From Shewanella aestuarii (GTDB lineage Bacteria > Pseudomonadota > Gammaproteobacteria > Enterobacterales > Shewanellaceae): 64,000 bases of DNA. Both the position numbers and the translations under genes were made by a program. The DNA lies in NCBI RefSeq assembly GCF_014647215.1, contig NZ_BMOT01000001.1:1-64000 (forward strand), written 5' to 3'. Position 1 is the stretch's first letter; every line of letters begins with the position of its first letter. Below are positions 36,118-46,831 of this stretch, one piece after another. Under the pieces are notes generated by a model that saw nothing but the letters and a program-made list of their open reading frames with translations, made no database searches and was not told the origin of the DNA.

Positions 36118-36786
36118 ATGTCTGAAATTAGCCAATCTATTAGCCAAATATACAGTGAAGCGGGAGTTATGACTGCATGGGAAGCCGTTGCGGTATTGTT
36201 AGCTATTGTTTATTTAGTATTGGCTATGCGGACAAATATTTGGTGTTGGGCCGCGGCATTTGTTAGTACGGCTATATATACCGTTCTTTTTTGGAAAGTG
36301 TCGTTAATTATGGAGTCAGTGCTTAATATTTATTACATGGCGATGGCCTTATATGGTTATTGGATGTGGATGCAGCAGCCTGAAAGCAAACAGGAACACC
36401 ACATTGATGATCAAGGCTCACCGATCATCAGTTGGCCCGTGACTACCCATTTTATGTTGGTATCCATTACTTTGCTTATATCCTTGGTCGTAGGGTACTT
36501 TATGGCTAATTATACTCAGGCTTCATTTCCTTATTTAGATTCAGCTACGACCTGCTTTGCGGTAATGACCACCTACTTAGTTGCTAAAAAAGTGCTTGAA
36601 AATTGGTTTTACTGGATTGTTATCAACACAGTGTCTATTTATTTATATTTCAGTAAAGGATTAATGTTAACCACTGCATTGTTTGTGGCTTATGTATTTA
36701 TGGCAATAGCGGGGTATTTTATGTGGCGCAAAATGTGGGTCATTGATTCTCAATCACAAGCACAACCTGCTCATCAACATGGCTAA
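36118..36786 (+). CDS. pnuT: Thiamine transporter PnuT (PnuC family)
   Basis: Protein of 222 residues with seven membrane helices. PnuC-family features are RTNIWCWAAAFVSTAIYTVL, YYMAMALYGYWMW and the C-terminal GYFMWRKMW. The family exchanges vitamins (nicotinamide riboside for PnuC, thiamine for PnuT) by facilitated diffusion coupled to phosphorylation. The specificity is inferred from the operon. The adjacent kinase would trap the imported thiamine. It begins 6 bases after the YkoF-like gene. Confidence 0.9.
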   Translation: MSEISQSISQIYSEAGVMTAWEAVAVLLAIVYLVLAMRTNIWCWAAAFVSTAIYTVLFWKVSLIMESVLNIYYMAMALYGYWMWMQQPESKQEHHIDDQGSPIISWPVTTHFMLVSITLLISLVVGYFMANYTQASFPYLDSATTCFAVMTTYLVAKKVLENWFYWIVINTVSIYLYFSKGLMLTTALFVAYVFMAIAGYFMWRKMWVIDSQSQAQPAHQHG

Positions 36787-37822
36787 TCTTACAGAAGGCT
36801 TCAAGGATTCTGCCCTAGCACAATTACCCTTAAAGGTTATTAAGCTTCTCATTGAGCGGCTACCTGCTGACAAATTAAGTCAACTTAGTAGGGATTGTGT
36901 CCATGTAGAACTTTTGTCAGCAGGTCTCAGTAATCAAAATTTTTTGCTGCAAACCCAATCAAGTAATGTCACTCAGGCGCAAGTTTTACGGGTAAATCAT
37001 TCAGAGGCAACTTGGTGTAGTCGTGCTGATGAGGTTACCTGTTGGCGAGTCGCACAAACAATCGGTTTAGCACCCGAATTACTTTTTTGCAGTGATGATA
37101 ATGAGTTGTATCTCAGTGAGTTTATCTGTGAATCAGAACCCTGGAGTCAATTTTATTGCCAACACAGCAATCACACGCAGCGTCAGAGAGAAATCAAGAT
37201 TGATGGTTCAGTTACCGAGCCAGTAAAACAATTATTAACTGTCTTACAAAGCCTTACTACACTTCCTTTACCCACCAAACAGGTGAGTATGTTGCAGCAA
37301 TGGCAAGAATATCAGTTGCAATTAGTCGGCGAGAAATCATCGACCAAGCAATGGCAATCATGTTTGCAACAAATTAATCAATTAACCGAACAAGCGATGT
37401 TGTGGTTCGATGCCATGGATAAATGTTTAGTTGAGCCGGCGTTTTGTCATCGTGATTTATCTCCCTTTAATCTACTTTTACGAACCAATAAAAATGTAAT
37501 ATTGGGAGAAAAGCAGACAAAATTGATGTGTATCGACTACGAGTATGCTGCAACTAGTCATCCACTTTTTGATTTAGCCTCAATATTGGCTACCCATGAT
37601 TTATCTTCTGCACAATATGAATTATTACTTGATGGTTATTTTAAGTGGCAATCAGAGCTGATCTCACCTTATCTAAATGAAAATGCACAACATTGTGTTG
37701 GTTATTCGATTAATTGTTATTGGTTATTTTGTGCTATGTGGGCGTTAATTATGGCCAAATCTGAACCGGAGACATTCTTGGCTTATTTCCAACAGTATAT
37801 TGCGTTAATCGATAGTAATTAA
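36779..37822 (+). CDS. thiK: Thiamine kinase-like phosphotransferase
   Basis: Protein of 347 residues with an aminoglycoside/choline-kinase fold. The catalytic motif FCHRDLSPFNLLL (about 222-234) and the metal-binding CIDYEYAATSHPLFDLA are clear. In this operon it should phosphorylate thiamine to thiamine monophosphate. The start at ATG 36779 (MANLTEGF) overlaps pnuT by 8 bases; a slightly longer in-frame start at 36743 is less likely. It is longer than E. coli ThiK (274). Confidence 0.85.
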   Translation: MANLTEGFKDSALAQLPLKVIKLLIERLPADKLSQLSRDCVHVELLSAGLSNQNFLLQTQSSNVTQAQVLRVNHSEATWCSRADEVTCWRVAQTIGLAPELLFCSDDNELYLSEFICESEPWSQFYCQHSNHTQRQREIKIDGSVTEPVKQLLTVLQSLTTLPLPTKQVSMLQQWQEYQLQLVGEKSSTKQWQSCLQQINQLTEQAMLWFDAMDKCLVEPAFCHRDLSPFNLLLRTNKNVILGEKQTKLMCIDYEYAATSHPLFDLASILATHDLSSAQYELLLDGYFKWQSELISPYLNENAQHCVGYSINCYWLFCAMWALIMAKSEPETFLAYFQQYIALIDSN

Positions 37823-38028
37823 TGTTTGTCCCTTAACGGCCAAGTCAATTATTTTTTGAGTCGTTGAAATGATTTCCTTGTATGTCAGGTCTTATTTAGC
37901 AACTATTTTTAAGCGAATATTTATTGGGCGTTGTCATAAGTTGATTATCATCAATGTTATCAATAACCATGGCAAATAGAACACTGAAGTTTGTCAGTCT
38001 ATAAAGAAAACCTCATAAAGGAACTCAC

Positions 38029-38631
38029 ATGCAAGCACTATTTGCCATGTATCAGAATTTAATCAATAAACTGTCTCATTTAGAAGGATTAGCGCCATTA
38101 GCACTGCGGATTTACCTCGCACCTGTGCTCATGCAAGCTGGTTATAACAAATTATCTCACTTTGATGATACCGCAGCTTGGTTTGGAAATCCTGATTGGG
38201 GCCTAGGTTTGCCTATGCCAGAAGTGATGACAGCATTAGCTGCTGGAACTGAGTTTTTTGGTGGTTTCTTATTATTAATAGGTCTTGCTACCCGATTTAT
38301 GGCGCTGCCGCTTATGATAACCATGCTGGTGGCCGCATTTGCTGTACATTGGTCAAATGGTTGGTTAGCTATTGCAGACGCTAGCTCATGGTTAGCCAGT
38401 GACAAAGTGATTGAGGCTGGCGAAAAACTTGCTGCGGCAAAGTCTATTTTACAACAGCATGGCAATTACGAGTGGTTAACAAGCTCAGGTAATTTTGTTA
38501 TTTTGAACAATGGGATCGAATTTGCGATAACCTATTTCATCATGTTGTTAGCATTACTCTTTGTCGGTGGTGGCCGCTATTTTAGTTTGGATTATTATAT
38601 TCACCGCCATATGGTACGCACAAATCCTTGA
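38029..38631 (+). CDS. DoxX family membrane protein
   Basis: Protein of 200 residues with four main membrane helices. Family segments are LALRIYLAPVLMQAGYNKL, ALAAGTEFFGGFLLLIGLATR and FAITYFIMLLALLFVGGGRYFSLDYY. DoxX proteins are poorly understood and are linked to oxidative stress or quinone reactions. A soluble loop (about 118-160) lies between the third and fourth helices. AAAGGAACTCAC precedes the ATG. Confidence 0.9.
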   Translation: MQALFAMYQNLINKLSHLEGLAPLALRIYLAPVLMQAGYNKLSHFDDTAAWFGNPDWGLGLPMPEVMTALAAGTEFFGGFLLLIGLATRFMALPLMITMLVAAFAVHWSNGWLAIADASSWLASDKVIEAGEKLAAAKSILQQHGNYEWLTSSGNFVILNNGIEFAITYFIMLLALLFVGGGRYFSLDYYIHRHMVRTNP

Positions 38632-38657
38632 GCGATTATAGGACATAATCATTTTGT

Positions 38658-38692
38658 AAATATCCCAGCCAAAAACTGGGATATTTGATATT
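38658..38692 (+). terminator. doxX terminator
   Basis: Perfect 11-bp stem AAATATCCCAG / CTGGGATATTT with a 7-base loop. The T-tract is short. Confidence 0.7.
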
Positions 38693-38726
38693 ATTGATGC
38701 AAATAAGAATCAATAGGATAAACACT

Positions 38727-39275
38727 TTGAAAGCGTCTGAATTACTGTTAACTCGTCAATCATCTCCAAGATTGGTTGCGCCAGCACCGACTTCTGAACA
38801 ACTCGAATTTATTCTCAATGCCGGAGCAAGAGTCCCAGATCATGGCGCATTAACGCCATGGGAGTTTATTATTGCCCAAGATGAGGGGCTCAGTCGTTTA
38901 GCTCAAGCATTTGTTTTTGCAGCAAAGCAATCCAATGCGGATGAAGTCTTTATCCAAAAAGCAGAAAAAATGCCATTTCGTGCTCCTATGGTAATTACTG
39001 TCGTTGCCAAAACACAAGAACACGCTAAGGTGCCTGTTTTAGAACAGTATATAGCAGCAGGGTGCGCAACGATGGCAATGCAACAAGCCGCATTTTCTTT
39101 AGGTATTGGCGCTGTGTGGCGTACGGGTGACTTTGCCTTTGATCGAAATGTTCATCAGCAACTCGGATTAAATGAGCAAGACCAAATTATTGGTTTCCTT
39201 TATGTAGGCACGCCATCGGTACAAGCACCAATAAAGCCACTAAAAGAAGGTCGTCAATTTGCTCGATTTTTATAA
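38727..39275 (+). CDS. ydjA: NAD(P)H nitroreductase YdjA
   Basis: Protein of 182 residues (E. coli YdjA 183). FMN-binding features are LTRQSSPRLVAPAPTSEQLE, PDHGALTPWEFI, APMVITVVAK, AAGCATMAMQQAA and GFLYVGTP. The family reduces nitroaromatics as a homodimer. The start is a TTG at 38727 because AGGATA lies 6 bases upstream and the homologous region begins with KASELLLTRQ; the in-frame ATG further upstream overlaps the preceding terminator. Confidence 0.92.
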   Translation: MKASELLLTRQSSPRLVAPAPTSEQLEFILNAGARVPDHGALTPWEFIIAQDEGLSRLAQAFVFAAKQSNADEVFIQKAEKMPFRAPMVITVVAKTQEHAKVPVLEQYIAAGCATMAMQQAAFSLGIGAVWRTGDFAFDRNVHQQLGLNEQDQIIGFLYVGTPSVQAPIKPLKEGRQFARFL

Positions 39276-39336
39276 ACCGTGATGCTCATGCTTTAAACGA
39301 AATGCTATGAGCAATTCCGTAAATGTTTTTTGATGT

Positions 39337-39534
39337 TTACTCAAGTGTGTCTAACGGTAATGAATTTTGAAAAAGATAATAACCTAAAGGGCCCAGTAAT
39401 AAACTGCACCCACACCATAACCAACGTTTGAAGCTGCTGATATGCGCTTTGGATGTCATTGCGTTATAACAAAATAGGATATGTAGCAGTGCCACGGCAG
39501 CTAGTAGAAGTATCAGAGTTGTATCTATTGTCAT
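39337..39534 (-). CDS. Small two-helix membrane protein, PLDc_N-like
   Basis: Protein of about 65 residues with two hydrophobic helices separated by a polar, positively charged segment (SKAHISSFKRW). The second helix reads LLLGPLGYYLFQN, similar to the PLDc_N domain found in small membrane proteins. AAAGGA lies 12 bases before the chosen ATG; an upstream in-frame TTG at 39564 is possible. The function is unknown. Confidence 0.6.
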   Translation of the reverse strand: MTIDTTLILLLAAVALLHILFCYNAMTSKAHISSFKRWLWCGCSLLLGPLGYYLFQNSLPLDTLE

Positions 39535-39785
39535 TATGTCATGTTTTCCTTTGCTTTGCGGCAATGACTTTTTAAATCTAATCGCTAATTAAATATGGGC
39601 AGTAAAGTAATAAAAATCCTTGTTATTATTTAGCCTCAAATTATACCTAAACCTGATTTGTATAACGTTATAATTTACTCGAATTTAACCTTATTTAAAA
39701 GTAATTTAATTAATTAATCTTCTAAATTTATTACATTTTTTTAGTCTCTCTGATGTTTTTTAACGGATGAGATTTTGCCGTTTTA

Positions 39786-40451
39786 CTATGGTTTAAGTTG
39801 GATCAACATCTTGCTATCTAACCATAATGGATATTTTGTCATAACTTGTTTGAATAGCTTGCTTTCAGTTAATGAACTTAACCAAACCCGCACTTTGGGG
39901 TAGGGGCTAGACTCAAACCACTGCTTATCTACACCTGCAAATTGTCTTATGAAGGGGAATATGGCGTAATCGGCAAAAGTAGGCTGATTGGCAAATAAAA
40001 AACACTGTTTATTGAGTTGTTGTTCAAGAGTGGCAATGAAAATTTCTGCATGCTGTCGATATACCATTTGGGGCAAAGCCGGGTGTCTGTCAGCATATTT
40101 ATATTTGTCTAACCAGGGCTTAAATTCGGTATCATTTTGTTGAATAAGTGCCTGAGCATCAACTGAGTCGAGACTTTTAATCAGAATTTGATATTGCTCT
40201 TTATTTAAATACGGGCAGTTCTGCTGCGGGAACTGTGTCAATGCAAACTGGAATATATCTAAACTTTCAGCAATCACTTGATCTGCGTAAACCAATACTG
40301 GCACTGTACCTTTAGGCGAAATGTCGAGCATTTCAGGCGGCTTATTTTTTAATATGATTTCCCTTACTTCAGGATTAAGTGAGCTTAAATGTAAACCTAT
40401 TCTGGCACGCATGGCGTAAGGGCAGCGGCGAAAAGAGTATAAATAATTCAT
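39786..40451 (-). CDS. Glutathione S-transferase family protein
   Basis: Protein of 221 residues with an N-terminal thioredoxin-fold domain (MNYLYSFRRCPYAMRARIGL, then GTVPVLVYADQVIAESLDI with the glutathione-binding ES) and an all-helical C-terminal domain (PTFADYAIFPFIRQFA). The CPYA motif at about 10-13 resembles glutaredoxin-2/omega-class GSTs with a catalytic Cys. The ribosome binding site is weak. It stands alone, divergent from trhO. Confidence 0.9.
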   Translation of the reverse strand: MNYLYSFRRCPYAMRARIGLHLSSLNPEVREIILKNKPPEMLDISPKGTVPVLVYADQVIAESLDIFQFALTQFPQQNCPYLNKEQYQILIKSLDSVDAQALIQQNDTEFKPWLDKYKYADRHPALPQMVYRQHAEIFIATLEQQLNKQCFLFANQPTFADYAIFPFIRQFAGVDKQWFESSPYPKVRVWLSSLTESKLFKQVMTKYPLWLDSKMLIQLKP

Positions 40452-40761
40452 AATAACAATGACCTACGATACGAAATTTGAATTGGCAATAAATAGCTGG
40501 CGTTGAATTTTTTTAGCGATATAAATTACAATCGAACGATAAAGTCAGTCTCCAAGGTATTTTTACATCAGTGAGACTTAGCGTATTTTACCGTAAAATA
40601 GTCTAAATTAACGTTCCATAGCATTTAAAATTATATTGATGGATTAAAAATCTGTTATTTTGGCGTGATTTAGTTATAATTTCGGCCGTTTTTTAGCTAT
40701 AGCTCACATTTGTGCGCCAGTAATATGCACTGGAAATTAAGTTCCAGCCAGCGGAGAGATC
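40452..40761. other. Divergent intergenic region, trhO promoter and leader
   Basis: 310 bases without coding potential. A TATAAT lies at 40675-40680, placing a start near 40687 and giving trhO a leader of about 75 bases. The leader holds two hairpins that compete for the same bases: CCAGT-AATATGC-ACTGG (40718-40734) and CTGGAA-ATTAAG-TTCCAG (40731-40748). Confidence 0.5.
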
Positions 40762-41787
40762 ATGTCAACGAATACATTAATACCTTCAGATTTATCAACA
40801 CCAACCACTTTCGTCGTATGTGCACTGTATAAGTTCGTCGCCTTACCTAATTTTGAAGCAATCAGACAGCCTTTACTTAACGTGATGGAACAACATGAGG
40901 TTAAAGGTACCTTGTTGTTGGCTAGTGAGGGAATTAATGGCACTGTCGCCAGCAGTCAAGCAGGTATAGAGGCGTTATTAGCTTGGCTAGATAATCAACC
41001 CGGTTTAGATCGCATTGTCACCAAATTATCATTCGATGATGAAATGCCCTTTTATCGCACCAAAGTAAAATTGAAAAAAGAAATTGTTACTATGGGAGTG
41101 GAGGGAATAGATCCTCGTAAAGTGGTAGGGACCTATGTTAAGCCTAAAGATTGGAATGCGTTAATTTCTGATCCTGATGTGTTATTAGTCGATACTCGAA
41201 ACGACTACGAAGTGCAAATTGGTACATTCGAACATGCAGTCAATCCAGTTACTGAGACATTTCGTGAATTCCCAGAATATGTGAAACAAAACTTAGATCC
41301 TGCCAAACATAAAAAAGTAGCCATGTTTTGTACAGGCGGTATTCGCTGCGAAAAGTCTACTGCTTATTTAAAAGAGCAAGGTTTTGAAGAGGTTTACCAT
41401 TTAGAAGGCGGTATTCTTAAATACTTGGAAGAGGTTCAGCCTGAAGAGAGTTTGTGGAAAGGTGAATGTTTCGTATTTGATAACCGCGTCGCAGTAAACC
41501 ATGCATTAGAAAAAGGTCAGTACGATCAATGTAATGCTTGCCGTATGCCTATTACAGAAGCGGAGAAAAACACACCAGCTTATGTACAAGGTATCAGTTG
41601 TCCGCACTGTATTGATAAAATATCTGACGAGCAGCGTCAGCGCTTCATTGAACGGGAACGTCAAGTACAACTTGCTCAGCAACGTGGTGAAGCTCATATT
41701 GGTAGCGATGTAAATCAAGTGATTGAACAGCGTAGACAAAAGAAAGAAGCATTGAAAAAAGCCCAAGAAGCTAAAAAACAAAAGTAG
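40762..41787 (+). CDS. trhO: tRNA uridine(34) hydroxylase TrhO
   Basis: Protein of 341 residues (YceA family). It has an N-terminal ferredoxin-like domain ([15 protein letters not shown]), a rhodanese domain with the active-site loop [14 protein letters not shown] (Cys about 190) and a C-terminal cysteine cluster (CNACRMPI, then CPHCIDKI). A charged tail rich in Lys, Gln and Glu ends the protein (about 300-341). It hydroxylates U34 of several tRNAs on the way to mo5U/cmo5U. GGAGAG precedes the ATG. Confidence 0.96.
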   Translation: MSTNTLIPSDLSTPTTFVVCALYKFVALPNFEAIRQPLLNVMEQHEVKGTLLLASEGINGTVASSQAGIEALLAWLDNQPGLDRIVTKLSFDDEMPFYRTKVKLKKEIVTMGVEGIDPRKVVGTYVKPKDWNALISDPDVLLVDTRNDYEVQIGTFEHAVNPVTETFREFPEYVKQNLDPAKHKKVAMFCTGGIRCEKSTAYLKEQGFEEVYHLEGGILKYLEEVQPEESLWKGECFVFDNRVAVNHALEKGQYDQCNACRMPITEAEKNTPAYVQGISCPHCIDKISDEQRQRFIERERQVQLAQQRGEAHIGSDVNQVIEQRRQKKEALKKAQEAKKQK

Positions 41788-41858
41788 AAATATTGACTTA
41801 AGTTTTCATGCTGCATAAATATGGCACGCACATTGAATTTCTACTTATAGAAAGTTAA

Positions 41859-41891
41859 TAAAAAAAGCCTCATTTAATGAGGCTTTTTTTA
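41859..41891. terminator. Bidirectional terminator
   Basis: AAAAAAAGCCTCAT / ATGAGGCTTTTTTT stem with a short loop between the convergent trhO and the following minus-strand gene. Confidence 0.9.
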
Positions 41892-41907
41892 TGCTATATT
41901 TTTTGCA

Positions 41908-42690
41908 TCACCATTTCTTTTTCGGTTGAAACAACATATCAAGATCGTCTTCATCATTTTTCTTTGGCTGCGGCGTATTGTGTCCTGAGCTTTTTTGTGC
42001 GCCCATAATCTCATCGAGTAATTGTTTGGCTTCGTCAACTTTACGAGTAATAAACGGATCATTAGGCGTTTGAGCTTTGATAAGATGCAAAGTCGACAAA
42101 GCTTTAGTCACCATTTGCTTACTTGAGCCATATTGTTTCATATAACATGCTGCTCTAGCGCGGGTGATCATGGACTCTACGTTAATACGTTGCTGTAAAC
42201 TGTCAATACGGCTTTCTTCGCCACTGAAGATAACTGAGTCGACTTTGCCCTTATTATGCTCTGCACGCAAAATGGCCTTGAGTTTTTTCAGGGTTTTTAC
42301 TAACTCTAATACTTGGCGATCATTGTCGGGTAAACGAAAGTTTTCAACAGGGGGAACCTGTGCAGGAGAACCTGTCATGTTGCTAATTTGCGCCTTTAAG
42401 TCCCCTAAACGTCGTTGATAATCGTTAAGTACCTGCCCAGATGAGTACGATATTGATTGTTCTAGTGCTTCTTGGATACGTCTATATAAAATTAAAATAA
42501 CATGGCTTGAACATGATGCCATACCAGTATTAGCCAATACAGCCTCGGTTTCATCAATAATGGCTCTTTGACGTGAAGCTTCTAGTCTACGTTCTGCTTC
42601 AGCGCGTTCTTTTTGTTGTTGAATAATGCTGAAGCCAATTATTAACAGTAACAAAGCTCCGATCAGCAGTAATATCAGAATTAAGGACAT
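41908..42690 (-). CDS. Conserved hypothetical membrane-anchored helical protein
   Basis: Protein of 260 residues not recognised by name. One N-terminal membrane helix (about 2-22, very Leu/Ile-rich) is followed by a charged coiled-coil segment (QQQKERAEAERRLEASRQRA), a helical middle part and a C-terminal tail ending DDLDMLFQPKKKW. No enzymatic motif is visible. It is convergent with trhO and next to cysB; nothing in the sequence shows its role. Confidence 0.8.
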   Translation of the reverse strand: MSLILILLLIGALLLLIIGFSIIQQQKERAEAERRLEASRQRAIIDETEAVLANTGMASCSSHVILILYRRIQEALEQSISYSSGQVLNDYQRRLGDLKAQISNMTGSPAQVPPVENFRLPDNDRQVLELVKTLKKLKAILRAEHNKGKVDSVIFSGEESRIDSLQQRINVESMITRARAACYMKQYGSSKQMVTKALSTLHLIKAQTPNDPFITRKVDEAKQLLDEIMGAQKSSGHNTPQPKKNDEDDLDMLFQPKKKW

Positions 42691-44097
<1,407 letters not shown>

Positions 44098-44116
44098 TTT
44101 TTGTTTATATTGAAAG

Positions 44117-44147
44117 CAAAAAAATCACGCCTTGGCGTGATTTTTTA
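44117..44147. terminator. Bidirectional terminator
   Basis: AAAAAATCACGC / GCGTGATTTTTT stem with loop CTTG, between the convergent cysB and purN. Confidence 0.9.
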
Positions 44148-44187
44148 TTATCGATTTTTGTTAATCGAATTATGCTTTTAGATAGAA

Positions 44188-44832
44188 TTAATCTGGGGCA
44201 TAACCGCTTTTACCAATAACATCACCATCAAGAAAGGCTTGATTATTATTCATTGATAATCTCCCCAAGCTGAACCACTTTACAACTAATGGATAGATAG
44301 CATGTTCTTGTTCATGTACTCTTTCCGCCAAGGTTTCAGCATCATCTTCAGGATAAACAGGCACTTTGGCTTGTAAAATAACTGGACCAGCATCTAATTC
44401 AGGGATCACAAAGTGCACACTTGCGCCGTGCTCAGTATCTTTAGCATCAATTGCACGTTGATGAGTATTTAGCCCTGTATACTTAGGTAGTAATGATGGA
44501 TGAATATTAATCATTTTACCTAAGTATTTACTCACAAAACCATTGGATAAAATCCGCATAAAGCCTGCAAGCACAATTAAGTCTGGCTGATACTTGTCAA
44601 TAGCATTGATCAAGCGGTCATCATAGTCTTCGCGCAGTTCACCTTTACGAGCAATAACACAACTGGTATCGATTTCACTATGATGAGCGCGAACTAAGCC
44701 ATAAGCGTCAGGCTTGTTACTGATAACACCCACTACTTCAGCATTTAGGTTGTCATCACAACCATCTAAAATAGCTTGTAAATTACTACCGTTACCAGAA
44801 ATTAACACCACTACGCGACAGCTTGCAGACAT
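44188..44832 (-). CDS. purN: Phosphoribosylglycinamide formyltransferase
   Basis: Protein of 214 residues transferring formyl from 10-formyl-THF to GAR in purine synthesis. Motifs are VVLISGNGSNLQAI, LAGFMRIL, the catalytic INIHPSLLPKYTGL (Asn and His) and HFVIPELDAGPVI with the catalytic Asp. The start overlaps the purM stop by one base, giving a purMN operon. Confidence 0.97.
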   Translation of the reverse strand: MSASCRVVVLISGNGSNLQAILDGCDDNLNAEVVGVISNKPDAYGLVRAHHSEIDTSCVIARKGELREDYDDRLINAIDKYQPDLIVLAGFMRILSNGFVSKYLGKMINIHPSLLPKYTGLNTHQRAIDAKDTEHGASVHFVIPELDAGPVILQAKVPVYPEDDAETLAERVHEQEHAIYPLVVKWFSLGRLSMNNNQAFLDGDVIGKSGYAPD

Positions 44833-45869
44833 TAGATGATCTCCACTTGCTCTTCATCGTTACTGCGTTCTGCAATTTCGCCAATTAACCAAGCATTTTC
44901 GCCTTCAGCTGTTAATAACGCTAATGCTGCATCAACTTTGTCTGAAGGAAGTGCGATAACCATACCAACACCGCAGTTAAAGGTTAGGTACATTTCACGC
45001 TTTGCAATATTACCATTGGTCATTAACCAGTCGAATACCACTGGCCAGTTCCAAGAATCACCTTTAACAACCGCTTTACAGTTTTCAGGTAAAACGCGAG
45101 GGATATTTTCCCAGAAACCACCACCGGTAATATGTGCCATTGCATGCACTTCAGTTTGCTCAAGCAACTTAAGTAATGACTTTACATAAATCTTTGTTGG
45201 CTCAAGTAAGTGGTCGATTAATGGCTTGCCATTAAGATCTTGCTTAGGATCGGCTTTACTTACTTCTAATACTTTACGGATCAGTGAATAACCATTTGAG
45301 TGTGGGCCACTTGAACCAAGGGCAATTAACGAGTCGCCCGCTTTTACTTTAGTACCATCAATGATGTCAGCTTTTTCAGCAACGCCAACGCAGAAGCCTG
45401 CAAGATCGTAATCTTCGCCTTCGTACATGCCTGGCATTTCAGCAGTTTCACCACCGATTAACGCGCAACCAGATTGAAAACACCCTTCAGCAATACCGTT
45501 AACGACTGAGGTTGCGGTTTCAACATCTAACTTACCAGTGGCGTAATAATCTAAGAAGAATAAAGGTTCTGCACCCGAAACAATTAAATCATTAACACAC
45601 ATAGCCACAAGGTCTATACCGACAGTGTCATGTTTTTTATGATCAATCGCCAGTCTAAGTTTGGTGCCAACACCGTCAGTACCAGAAACAAGTACAGGGT
45701 GTTTATATTTAGTTGGTAATTCACATAATGCGCCAAAACCACCTAAATTGCCCATAACTTCAGGACGACGGGTGCGTTTTACGGCAGATTTTATGTTATT
45801 AACTAATGCGTTACCTGCATCGATATCAACGCCGGCGTCTTTGTAACTTAATGGTGTAGGAGTGCTCAC
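44832..45869 (-). CDS. purM: Phosphoribosylformylglycinamidine cyclo-ligase
   Basis: Protein of 345 residues, the same length as E. coli PurM. Motifs are [46 protein letters not shown] and [15 protein letters not shown]. It closes the imidazole ring to AIR using ATP. The start is GTG at 45869 with GAGAGGA upstream; an in-frame ATG at 45890 lies before that ribosome binding site. Confidence 0.97.
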   Translation of the reverse strand: MSTPTPLSYKDAGVDIDAGNALVNNIKSAVKRTRRPEVMGNLGGFGALCELPTKYKHPVLVSGTDGVGTKLRLAIDHKKHDTVGIDLVAMCVNDLIVSGAEPLFFLDYYATGKLDVETATSVVNGIAEGCFQSGCALIGGETAEMPGMYEGEDYDLAGFCVGVAEKADIIDGTKVKAGDSLIALGSSGPHSNGYSLIRKVLEVSKADPKQDLNGKPLIDHLLEPTKIYVKSLLKLLEQTEVHAMAHITGGGFWENIPRVLPENCKAVVKGDSWNWPVVFDWLMTNGNIAKREMYLTFNCGVGMVIALPSDKVDAALALLTAEGENAWLIGEIAERSNDEEQVEII

Positions 45870-46107
45870 GGAGGATCCTCTCGGGTACATCGTTTAAGGA
45901 ATTTTATGCGGCGGTATTCTACCAGCTTGTGCCGATTGTCGAAAGCCATGATTTGGCTTTATCCGCCAGATAAAACACCAAATTGTGCTATTTTTATTGG
46001 GTTAGCTCACGATTTATAGTAATTATGAAACTTTATGTTTTATATAGGGGATAAATGCACTAACATTTGTTAAATTTGGCTGTAAATAGACAAAGCTGGG
46101 AGAGAAA

Positions 46108-46734
46108 ATGAAAGTCGTTGAAGTAAAACACCCTCTAATTCGTCATAAAGTAGGATTGATGCGCGAAGCTGATATCAGTACGAAACGTTTTCGTGAATTG
46201 GCGACAGAAGTAGGCAGTTTGTTGACCTATGAAGCAACTGCTGACTTTGAAACTGAAAAGGTTACTATCGAAGGTTGGAATGGCCCAGTGGAAGTTGATC
46301 AAATCAAAGGTAAAAAGGTCACAGTAGTGCCCATTTTACGTGCAGGTTTAGGCATGATGGACGGTGTGCTTGAGCATATTCCAAGTGCACGCATTTCTGT
46401 TGTCGGTATTTACCGTGACGAGAAAACGCTTGAGCCGGTACCATACTTTGAAAAGCTTGTGAGTAATGTTGATGAGCGCATTGCATTAGTGGTTGACCCT
46501 ATGTTGGCAACTGGCGGTTCAATGATCTCTACTATCGACTTATTAAAAGCGCGTGGTTGTACATCTATTAAGGCATTAGTACTTGTTGCTGCACCTGAAG
46601 GTATTAAAGCACTTGAAGCTGCTCATCCTGATATTGAACTGTATACCGCAGCGATTGATAAATGTCTAAATGAGCAAGGGTATATTTTACCTGGTTTAGG
46701 TGATGCTGGTGATAAGATTTTTGGAACTAAATAA
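46108..46734 (+). CDS. upp: Uracil phosphoribosyltransferase
   Basis: Protein of 208 residues (E. coli 208). Motifs are [30 protein letters not shown], the PRPP-binding [13 protein letters not shown] and the C-terminal [11 protein letters not shown]. It makes UMP from uracil and PRPP. GGGAGAG precedes the ATG. It is divergent from purMN, as in E. coli. Confidence 0.98.
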   Translation: MKVVEVKHPLIRHKVGLMREADISTKRFRELATEVGSLLTYEATADFETEKVTIEGWNGPVEVDQIKGKKVTVVPILRAGLGMMDGVLEHIPSARISVVGIYRDEKTLEPVPYFEKLVSNVDERIALVVDPMLATGGSMISTIDLLKARGCTSIKALVLVAAPEGIKALEAAHPDIELYTAAIDKCLNEQGYILPGLGDAGDKIFGTK

Positions 46735-46761
46735 TTTAGTTATCAACATTTAATCAGCAAT

Positions 46762-46791
46762 AAAAATGGGAACCTAAGTTCCCATTTTTAT
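46762..46791 (+). terminator. upp terminator
   Basis: AAAAATGGGAAC / GTTCCCATTTTTA stem with a 4-6 base loop. It also has a T-run on the minus strand, where the next gene ends. Confidence 0.88.
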
Positions 46792-46831
46792 TGCCAGTTT
46801 TTCATCAATTCAATAGCTTCACTACAGCAGA

